NCBI GenBank assembly: GCA_937957895.1
Contig: CALFEZ010000137.1
Span: forward strand, 1-12,203
Reading direction: 5' to 3'
Origin: an uncultured Erysipelotrichaceae bacterium
GTDB taxonomy: Bacteria; Bacillota_I; Bacilli_A; Erysipelotrichales; Erysipelotrichaceae
DNA length: 12,203 nucleotides
A program made the translations under genes and the position numbers. Under the pieces are notes generated by a model. That model was given only the letters and a program-made list of their open reading frames with translations, was not told the origin of the DNA and made no database searches. Positions 1-5,720 of this stretch are shown here, piece after piece (within the stretch, counting starts at the first letter, position 1; each line of letters opens with the position of its first letter).

Positions 1-98
1 AGATATGATCGAACTTCGTAATTCTCTTTCTCTAAATACCTTTTGACCAGTTCGTTAAGGTCTTTTTCATCCTCAACAACACAAATGACATGTTTCAT
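1..98 (-). CDS. Response regulator, N-terminal part of receiver domain (cut by window edge)
   Basis: Read on the minus strand, 32 codons are open from an ATG at 98 to the window edge. They begin MKHVICVVEDEKDL and continue with a helix like NELVKRYLEKENYEV. This is the usual start of a CheY-like receiver domain: a hydrophobic first strand, then the acidic E-D pair that binds Mg2+ (residues 9-10), then an amphipathic first helix. The phosphorylated aspartate and the output domain lie outside the window, so the subfamily is unknown; OmpR/PhoB-like is a reasonable guess from the N-terminus only. An alternative ATG lies 12 bases upstream at 110. I prefer 98 because GGTGA, complementary to the 16S rRNA tail, sits 5 bases before it. 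A sensor kinase gene would be expected further out to the left, but that cannot be seen. Confidence 0.8.
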   Translation of the reverse strand, partial: MKHVICVVEDEKDLNELVKRYLEKENYEVRSY

Positions 99-116
99 AG
101 TGTTCACCATACCCAC

Positions 117-122
117 ATTATA
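117..122 (-). promoter_or_regulatory. -10 box of the response-regulator promoter
   Basis: A perfect TATAAT on the minus strand lies 7 bases before the upstream ATG at 110 and directly behind the glmM terminator. Its -35 region would fall inside the terminator hairpin (GACTTT at 140-145, 17-base spacer), a poor match. Transcription would start close to 110, so the message would have a 5' leader of only about 12 bases or none. Confidence 0.5.
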
Positions 123-124
123 TC

Positions 125-149
125 AAAAAAGGACTGCTTAAAGTCCTTT
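125..149 (-). terminator. Intrinsic terminator of the cdaA-cdaR-glmM operon
   Basis: On the minus strand an 8-bp stem (AAAGGACT at 149-142 with AGTCCTTT at 135-128, loop of 6) runs into TTTTTT. The upstream arm overlaps the last glmM codons and the loop contains the stop codon, so translation of glmM should affect how the hairpin forms. Confidence 0.85.
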
Positions 150-1472
150 CGTTATGATCAAATCGATGACACGATCGACGTGTTGATGACATTTGTCGAT
201 CTCATCAGCTTCCACCATGACACGTATCAAAGATTCGGTACCCGAAGGTCTCACCAAGATGCGACCGGAATCATTGAGTTCACCATTGATCGAATCGATC
301 AGAGAAGCGATCTCATCATCATCAAGCACTCTTTTCTTGTCTTTAACAGGTACGTTTTTCAATACCTGGGGAAACGATATGCATGGCTCTACAATCTTAG
401 ACAATGAAAGCTTGCTGCTTACGATCGCTTCTGCCAGTTTGACAGCTGTTAATAGACCATCACCGGTAGTTGCCAGATCCTTAAAAATGATATGACCCGA
501 CTGTTCTCCACCAAGGGTATAATCGTCTTGGATCATCTGTTGATAAACATACTTGTCCCCTACTTGAGTTTGAACCACTGATATGTTCATTTGGTTCAGT
601 GCCTTGAATAGTCCTAAGTTGGACATGACGGTTGCGACGACCGTATTCTTTTTAAGTTGCTTTTTACGATTGAGATACACACCACATGCATACATGATCT
701 TATCTCCATCCACAAGCTGCCCTTTTTCGTCCACAGCGATCAAGCGATCAGCATCACCATCAAACGCAAATCCGACATTCGCTTGATGTTTCAATACCGC
801 TTTTTGCAGATTCTCCGGATGAGTCGAACCACAGTGGTTGTTGATGTTTACTCCATTTGGCTGATCATACAGTGAGATGACCTCTGCATTCATCATCTGC
901 AACAATCGCTTGGCTGTCGTTGTAGCGCTCCCGTTGGCACTGTCTATGACGATCTTGTACCCCTTTAAATCAATATCAAAAAGATTCTTCATCCATTGAA
1001 GGTAATCATCCAAACCATGTGTGTAATCGAAGCATTCTCCGATCATGGTGTCAGATGCCAACGGCAAGTGATACTCATCATCGATGAAATCTTCCAATCG
1101 AGCTTCCATGTCATCTGTTATTTTCGTGCCGGAATGATCAAAAATCTTGATCCCATTATCATAGTAAGGATTATGGGATGCCGAGATCATCACGCCACAA
1201 CCGAAGTCTTTGTTTTTTGTAAGATAAGCAACAGCAGGTGTCGGTGCCACACCAAGCAGGAAGGCGTTAGACCCTCCGCTGCAAATGCCGGCAACCAAAG
1301 CATGCTCAAGCATGGACGAAGAGATTCTCGTATCCTTTGCGATCACGATATTCCCCTTATCATCAGCTTTGAAATGATTACCCAAAAAATGACCGATTTT
1401 AAACGCGGTATGAACTGTGAGGGTTTTGTTTGCCTCACCTCTGATACCGTCAGTACCGAAATATCTTCCCAT
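138..1472 (-). CDS. glmM: Phosphoglucosamine mutase GlmM
   Basis: GlmM interconverts glucosamine-6-phosphate and glucosamine-1-phosphate in the cytosol, the committed route to UDP-GlcNAc for peptidoglycan. The 444-residue length is normal for the family. All four alpha-D-phosphohexomutase landmarks are present in order: the N-terminal RYFGTDGIRG, the phosphoserine loop ISASHNPYYDNG with catalytic Ser99, the Mg2+ loop DGDADR at 238-243, the sugar-binding GGEQSGH around 321-327, and the phosphate-binding RPSGTE at 408-413. The start ATG has AAAGG 6 bases upstream. It is the last gene of the operon, 11 bases after cdaR, and is followed immediately by a terminator. This gene order is the classical Firmicutes one; GlmM is known in several species to bind and inhibit CdaA, so co-transcription fits a feedback link between wall precursors and c-di-AMP. 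That link is family knowledge, not shown here. Confidence 0.98.
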   Translation of the reverse strand: MGRYFGTDGIRGEANKTLTVHTAFKIGHFLGNHFKADDKGNIVIAKDTRISSSMLEHALVAGICSGGSNAFLLGVAPTPAVAYLTKNKDFGCGVMISASHNPYYDNGIKIFDHSGTKITDDMEARLEDFIDDEYHLPLASDTMIGECFDYTHGLDDYLQWMKNLFDIDLKGYKIVIDSANGSATTTAKRLLQMMNAEVISLYDQPNGVNINNHCGSTHPENLQKAVLKHQANVGFAFDGDADRLIAVDEKGQLVDGDKIMYACGVYLNRKKQLKKNTVVATVMSNLGLFKALNQMNISVVQTQVGDKYVYQQMIQDDYTLGGEQSGHIIFKDLATTGDGLLTAVKLAEAIVSSKLSLSKIVEPCISFPQVLKNVPVKDKKRVLDDDEIASLIDSINGELNDSGRILVRPSGTESLIRVMVEADEIDKCHQHVDRVIDLIITKGL

Positions 1473-1483
1473 GATAAACCTTT

Positions 1484-2848
1484 CTATCTGATCACGTTGA
1501 TCTGTATTTCTGATTTTGAAGTGCTGTATTGGATCAATGACGATGGTCCTTCCACAAACAATGGAACGGTCTGCTCGCCAAGTTCGATATCAAACATATC
1601 AATGTATACTTGGATATCATCGATCGTCAAGGATTCGATCAATTGAGCTGAGCCAAAGACTTCTACATCCGTGTTGGCATCCGCTGGATCCAGCAACGTG
1701 AATCGATATCCTGCATTGTTATAACGATAGTTGATCGGTACATTGTTGAAGACCCTGCGTACACCTTCCGTCAGTTTGATTTCCATGTTGATTTTAGTAA
1801 CACTTGATTTTCTGACACCGGTCGGAAGAGTAATGGTGTATACCAGACTCGTATCACTGGTAAGAGTGGTTGCATTGATGGGAATCCTGAGCTCCTCGAT
1901 CCGCGCCAATACGGAATCAGGAGCAAACAATGTCACTGATTCATGATCCAGGACCACTGACTCGATGGCTCTGCCATTGGGTATCTCACCAACCGGGTCG
2001 ATCACGACCGGTACTGTTTTGTTTGGAGAAGATACATTGACACTCACACGAACAGCCGAAGGGATGATATCGACATTCAGTCTTCTTCCCTCTTGATCGT
2101 ATGCCACGATCGGTACTTCTTTGGTGAAGCTTTCCGTCACTCCCGTCACATCGATGAATGCTTTGACAAACGCAATGCTTTCGATGGTATTGGCAGCTGC
2201 ACGAACGATGATCTCATTGATTTCCAAACGTGGTTCAGAAAGAACATATTCCAGATCCATCTTGTTGACATTGACAAAATCATAATCTAGCAAGAATCTG
2301 GCAGAAATTTTCCTTTGGATGGTCACGATCGCCGTGGAAGGATTTATCGCAACACTGACTCTAGGAGAGAAGTTCTGTGGGACAAGATTGACTTGGTGAG
2401 TACCTTCGGTCAACCCCGTCAAATCAGCTACTACTTGATAGCCGCCTTGATTTTTGGTCAATTGGATATCTGCCATGTCACCTACTACAAGTGCATTGAC
2501 AGTTTCAGGTAAGCCACTGACTTCGTACACCTCATCATTTGCGATCACTGTAAGTGGGATGTTACTGATGGTATCTCCAGACCCGGAAACACCTGTATCA
2601 AAAAAGCCTTCCCCTCCATAGTTGACAGTCGTATAGATCAATATGGCCAACACCAAAGAAACGATCTTGCCATATCGGTGATTGAAAAGTAACTTGTCGA
2701 TAACAGATGACAACCATCTGACGACACGCATGACGGATGTTTCAACATTGGCATACGTCTTGACAACTTTGTTGCTTCTAGAGGCGATTTGTTTTGCTAA
2801 TTCAGTTTTGTCTTCAGAAGTTTTGAACTCTTGTTGCTTTTTTGTCAT
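1484..2848 (-). CDS. cdaR: YbbR-repeat membrane protein CdaR, regulator of diadenylate cyclase
   Basis: A 454-residue protein with one membrane helix (about 61-77) followed by an extracytoplasmic beta-rich part. I read that part as about four YbbR-like repeats (roughly 97-177, 182-274, 277-357, 367-453); the recurring pattern is a strand ending in V-x-I/V-x-V at each repeat end. CdaR partners CdaA in known Firmicutes and modulates its activity. The start ATG overlaps the cdaA stop (ATGA) and has AAGGAGG 9 bases upstream, inside the cdaA end, so the two are translationally coupled. Unusual: about 58-60 residues, Lys/Glu/Ser-rich at first and then helical, precede the membrane helix, whereas the Bacillus YbbR type has only about a dozen. 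Function is assigned from domain type and gene order. Confidence 0.93.
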   Translation of the reverse strand: MTKKQQEFKTSEDKTELAKQIASRSNKVVKTYANVETSVMRVVRWLSSVIDKLLFNHRYGKIVSLVLAILIYTTVNYGGEGFFDTGVSGSGDTISNIPLTVIANDEVYEVSGLPETVNALVVGDMADIQLTKNQGGYQVVADLTGLTEGTHQVNLVPQNFSPRVSVAINPSTAIVTIQRKISARFLLDYDFVNVNKMDLEYVLSEPRLEINEIIVRAAANTIESIAFVKAFIDVTGVTESFTKEVPIVAYDQEGRRLNVDIIPSAVRVSVNVSSPNKTVPVVIDPVGEIPNGRAIESVVLDHESVTLFAPDSVLARIEELRIPINATTLTSDTSLVYTITLPTGVRKSSVTKINMEIKLTEGVRRVFNNVPINYRYNNAGYRFTLLDPADANTDVEVFGSAQLIESLTIDDIQVYIDMFDIELGEQTVPLFVEGPSSLIQYSTSKSEIQINVIR

Positions 2849-4074
2849 TTCTGTTCGCCTCCTTCCTTGTCATCCTCTTTGCCTTCGCTATACTCCAGCT
2901 TCAATGAATCCAAGAGCTCGTCTGCCGTATCTTGCGATACTTCAGTGATTTGCTCGGATGACCCTTCGATCTGAGGTTCCTCTTTCGATTCTACCTCAGT
3001 ATAACTATTTTCCTGGCTTGAGGATTTCTCATCTATGATTGTTCTTTTTCTTTTCTTTTTTGTGCTCTGTTGAGGTTGTATGGCTTTATCATCCTCAGTA
3101 CTTGTCTCTTCCTTCACCTTTGATTCTTTTTTTGCTGATTCTCTTTTAAGGAAGATGCGTTTAAGAAGTGGATCAGATTTTTGCACTTCAGGTTGAGATG
3201 CACCTGCCATACCGGACTCATCTTCAACGACTATTTCAACAGGTTCCTTTGATGTAAAGAAACTGCGTTTGCTTCGATCTTTTCTGATTTCGATGTCAAC
3301 TTCTTCCTCGATGATCATTTTATTTAGATATTCACGAAGTTTTTTCTCTGTCATCGGGATGAGGCTTCCTTCTTCCGCGATCGATATCCTTCCTGTCTCC
3401 TCAGATACCACGATCGTGATCGAATCTGTGATTTCACTAATGCCCAAAGCAGCACGATGTCTTGCTCCATAACGAGATGGAAGTTCAAGATTAGTCGGTG
3501 GGAAATACGCTGATGCGCAAGAGATGCGATCTCCCTGGATGATGACTGCACCATCGTGGATCGGTGTTGATGTTGAGAATATTGATCGTAAGACATCGGA
3601 TGTGACGATCGAATTCATCGGAGATCCCGTTCGAATATAGTCGATCAGAGACTGTGATTGCTCAATGGTGATCAATGCTCCTATACGATCTTCACTCATT
3701 TGTGTAACAGCCATTACCAGCTCATCGACAAGCTGCTCTTTTTCCGTGCCGGTCAATGTTGATAGTTTGGTAAAGACACTGGATTTTCCAAGTTTTTCAA
3801 GCAGAGAACGGATCTCAGGCTGGAATATGATGATGATCGCCAAAAAGCCCCACGTCACAAACATATCAGCCATCCATGCTACGGTTCTAAATCCAAAAAA
3901 CACCGCAGCGGCGCGAACGACCAATACCAAAATGATGCCCTTGAATATCTGGATCGTTCGTGAGTTGTTGCGAACGATTTTCATCGTGTAGTATAACAAT
4001 ATCCACATCACCATGATATCCAAGAATACGCGAAGTGATTGGATGATCGTTTGGACAGTTGCATAATTGAGCAT
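2845..4074 (-). CDS. cdaA: Membrane diadenylate cyclase CdaA with long charged C-terminal tail
   Basis: CdaA joins two ATP into c-di-AMP at the inner face of the membrane. The 409-residue protein has N-terminal membrane helices (about 13-32, 43-61, 67-85), then the QPEIR linker (85-89) and a DAC domain to about residue 262. The catalytic motifs are intact: DGA at 174-176 and RHR at 205-207, with the FPPT segment (191-194) between. The usual family length is about 270; here roughly 145 further residues follow, low-complexity, rich in Lys, Glu, Ser and Gln with an all-basic patch (KKKRKR) and an acidic end. I start at the ATG at 4074, which has AAGGAGG with a 7-base spacer; a TTG two codons upstream is too close to that site. 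It is first in the operon, with an extended -10 promoter and the cdaR start overlapping its stop. Confidence 0.96.
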   Translation of the reverse strand: MLNYATVQTIIQSLRVFLDIMVMWILLYYTMKIVRNNSRTIQIFKGIILVLVVRAAAVFFGFRTVAWMADMFVTWGFLAIIIIFQPEIRSLLEKLGKSSVFTKLSTLTGTEKEQLVDELVMAVTQMSEDRIGALITIEQSQSLIDYIRTGSPMNSIVTSDVLRSIFSTSTPIHDGAVIIQGDRISCASAYFPPTNLELPSRYGARHRAALGISEITDSITIVVSEETGRISIAEEGSLIPMTEKKLREYLNKMIIEEEVDIEIRKDRSKRSFFTSKEPVEIVVEDESGMAGASQPEVQKSDPLLKRIFLKRESAKKESKVKEETSTEDDKAIQPQQSTKKKRKRTIIDEKSSSQENSYTEVESKEEPQIEGSSEQITEVSQDTADELLDSLKLEYSEGKEDDKEGGEQK

Positions 4075-4081
4075 AAGCAAG

Positions 4082-4088
4082 CCTCCTT
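4082..4088 (-). promoter_or_regulatory. Ribosome binding site of cdaA
   Basis: AAGGAGG on the minus strand, 7 bases before the ATG at 4074. It decides the start against the in-frame TTG at 4080, which is 1 base away from it. Confidence 0.85.
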
Positions 4089-4099
4089 AAGTATCCTTA

Positions 4100-4108
4100 A
4101 TTATAGCA
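4100..4108 (-). promoter_or_regulatory. Extended -10 promoter of the cdaA operon
   Basis: The minus strand reads TGCTATAAT, a perfect -10 box with the TG extension. No convincing -35 box lies 16-18 bases upstream. The start point would be near 4093, giving a leader of about 20 bases that carries the cdaA ribosome binding site. Confidence 0.7.
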
Positions 4109-4126
4109 CAAAATCAGAAATTCTCA

Positions 4127-4141
4127 GTGATTACTTATCAC
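4127..4141. promoter_or_regulatory. Inverted repeat, possible operator upstream of cdaA
   Basis: GTGAT and ATCAC arms separated by 5 bases lie about 35-48 bases before the predicted cdaA start point, over the place where a -35 box would be. The arms are short, so this may be chance; the binding protein is unknown. Confidence 0.25.
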
Positions 4142-4238
4142 ATAAAAATCACGCATTTCCATGCTTTTCTTCTATGTCATCCTTCTGTGATGAAGCTGGA
4201 AAACATTGTTCTATCATATTCTCTGTATGCTCTTGTTA

Positions 4239-4247
4239 TGGTACTAT
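4239..4247 (+). promoter_or_regulatory. Extended -10 promoter of the TraB-family gene
   Basis: TGGTACTAT matches an extended -10 element (TG-N-TANNNT) with no clear -35 box. The start point would be near 4254, between this box and the gene, which agrees with translation starting at 4277. The divergent cdaA promoter has the same extended -10 character. Confidence 0.5.
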
Positions 4248-4266
4248 AAATACATCTTACTATGAA

Positions 4267-4272
4267 AGAAGG
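4267..4272 (+). promoter_or_regulatory. Ribosome binding site of the TraB-family gene
   Basis: AGAAGG, 4 bases before the ATG at 4277. The alternative ATG at 4262 has no such site, so the shorter protein is preferred; the short spacer leaves some doubt. Confidence 0.55.
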
Positions 4273-4276
4273 CATT

Positions 4277-5440
4277 ATGAGTCACACGATCGAAAGCATC
4301 CAAGTCAAAAACAAAACAGTTATCTTGGTCAAGACAGCCCACGTCTCCAAACAAAGCGTGGAAGACGTGAAAACAGCCATCGAAACATACCAGCCTGAAA
4401 CGGTTTGTGTGGAGCTGGATCAAAAACGAGCTGACTCCATATTGGACCCCCAGCAATGGGAGACCACCGATATCATCTCCGTCATCAAAAAGAAACAAAC
4501 ATTCCATCTGCTTGCAAATATGATCTTAGGCAATTATCAGAAAAAGATCGCACAGAACCTGGATGTACCTTTGGGTGCGGAAATGATCACAGCCATGTCT
4601 TTGGCAAAAGAAAAAAACATTCCCATACGATACATCGATAGACCTGTTCAAATCACATTCTCCAGGATCTGGCGTTCTCTCAAACTGAAAGAGAAAATAA
4701 ACTTACTGGTGGAATTGATCGCTTCGATGTTCGTCAATGAAGAGATCACACAACAACAACTAGAAGAACTCAAACAAGCAGACATGATCGAACAAGCTTT
4801 GCTGCATATCCAAGGGAAGTACGGATCGATCAAAACGACATTGATCGATGAGCGCGATCGTTACATGGCGACCAAGATCATGCGTACCGGACCTAACCGT
4901 ATATTAGCCGTAGTGGGTGCTGCCCATGTCGAAGGCATCAAAAAAGCCTTGTTTGAAACACACAGTATCAGAGAGTTGGAAACCATCCCCCCAAAGAAGC
5001 CATTTTCAAAGTGGATCGGATGGCTGATCCCTTTGAGTTTGATCATCATAGTCGGATTGACGTTTTCGATCGATCCGGATGTAGGTTGGCAACAAGTCAA
5101 GACCTGGATTTTGCTCAATGGAACGCTCTCTGCGATCGGAACCGCATTGGTAATGGCTCATCCGTTGACGATCTTGACAGCTTTTGTGGTCGCGCCGATC
5201 AGTTCACTGAGTCCACTGCTTGCAGCCGGATGGTTTGCCGGATTGGTCGAAGCACTCATCAACAAACCAACCGTCAGGGACTTACAGACCATTTCAGATG
5301 ATGTTTTAAAAGTAAGATCCATGCTAAAAAACCGATTCATCAAAGTATTACTCGTGGTGATCATGGCTAATGTTTTCAGTTCGATCGCTACATTTTTATC
5401 CTCATTTCAAATCATTCGGTCATTCATCGAATCTTTGTAA
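4277..5440 (+). CDS. TraB/PrgY-family membrane protein
   Basis: A 387-residue protein of the TraB/PrgY family, whose soluble domain has a TIKI/erythromycin-esterase-like fold and is thought to be a membrane-associated metal-dependent peptidase or pheromone-shutdown factor. Visible family marks: strand VILVKTAHVS (15-24), CVELD-x2-R (44-51), YIDR (119-122), DERDRYM (191-197) and VVGAAHVEG (212-220). Residues 247-264, about 284-302, 306-327 and 355-376 look like membrane helices. The usual first motif is GTAH; here Gly is replaced by Lys (KTAH at 19-22), while the second, GAAH, is intact. I choose the ATG at 4277 over an in-frame ATG at 4262 because AGAAGG lies just before it and the promoter leaves almost no leader for the upstream one. 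It stands alone, divergent from cdaA. The substrate is unknown. Confidence 0.88.
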   Translation: MSHTIESIQVKNKTVILVKTAHVSKQSVEDVKTAIETYQPETVCVELDQKRADSILDPQQWETTDIISVIKKKQTFHLLANMILGNYQKKIAQNLDVPLGAEMITAMSLAKEKNIPIRYIDRPVQITFSRIWRSLKLKEKINLLVELIASMFVNEEITQQQLEELKQADMIEQALLHIQGKYGSIKTTLIDERDRYMATKIMRTGPNRILAVVGAAHVEGIKKALFETHSIRELETIPPKKPFSKWIGWLIPLSLIIIVGLTFSIDPDVGWQQVKTWILLNGTLSAIGTALVMAHPLTILTAFVVAPISSLSPLLAAGWFAGLVEALINKPTVRDLQTISDDVLKVRSMLKNRFIKVLLVVIMANVFSSIATFLSSFQIIRSFIESL

Positions 5441-5441
5441 T

Positions 5442-5466
5442 AAAAAATAGCCAGGCACCCTGGCTA
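5442..5466 (-). terminator. Terminator for leftward transcripts (luxR-type gene), weak also for TraB gene
   Basis: A perfect 8-bp stem (TAGCCAGG with CCTGGCTA, loop of 3) is followed on the minus strand by TTTTTT at 5447-5442. On the plus strand it is followed only by CTTCTT, so it should stop leftward transcription strongly and rightward transcription weakly. It lies 8 bases after the TraB-family stop codon but 250 bases beyond the luxR-type stop codon. Confidence 0.8.
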
Positions 5467-5479
5467 CTTCTTATCCCTA

Positions 5480-5560
5480 TGATGGTCCAAACGGAACCAT
5501 CATTTGCTCGTTATGACAACGCGCAAATCCCCCAACCTTTTCTGACGTTTATTTGTCAGA
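5480..5560. other. Cluster of three hairpins in the convergent intergenic region
   Basis: Three further inverted repeats lie upstream of the 5442-5466 terminator when read leftward. At 5541-5560, TCTGAC pairs with GTCAGA (loop of 8). At 5502-5528, ATTTGC pairs with GCAAAT enclosing CGTT/AACG with one 1x1 mismatch and a 5-base loop. At 5480-5502, TGATGGTCC pairs with GGAACCATCA with one bulged A and a loop of 4. Together with the terminator a leftward RNA would fold into four consecutive hairpins ending in a U run. I recognise no known RNA family. Confidence 0.45.
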
Positions 5561-5699
5561 TGTGGATATCCATTTTTTCGATGGCTTGTCGAATGTGTGT
5601 GAAGCTTGTCATACCGTCCTGATCAGCCTTTTACAAGTCGACCAATGACAAAATACTTCAAACATGATTGAAGTTTAAGCGATTGTACTTTTATTGTCA

Positions 5700-5720
5700 C
5701 TACCCATTGTGGGTAGTTTT
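5700..5720 (+). terminator. Hairpin with T-tract for rightward transcripts
   Basis: CTACCCA and TGGGTAG pair (7 bp, loop of 3) and are followed on the plus strand by TTTT, the last T falling on the luxR-type stop codon complement. Read leftward it is followed by TGACAATAAAA and would not terminate well. A weaker stem, ACTTCAA with TTGAAGT, lies nearby at about 5655-5674. Confidence 0.5.

Noticed and set aside
996..1646. A 216-codon open frame on the plus strand antisense to the glmM-cdaR junction
   Set aside because: It lies opposite two well-supported genes, its composition does not resemble a folded protein, and no ribosome binding site precedes it.
4039..4398. A 119-codon plus-strand frame crossing the cdaA-TraB gap
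   Set aside because: It overlaps the starts of two recognised genes in other frames and covers both promoters.
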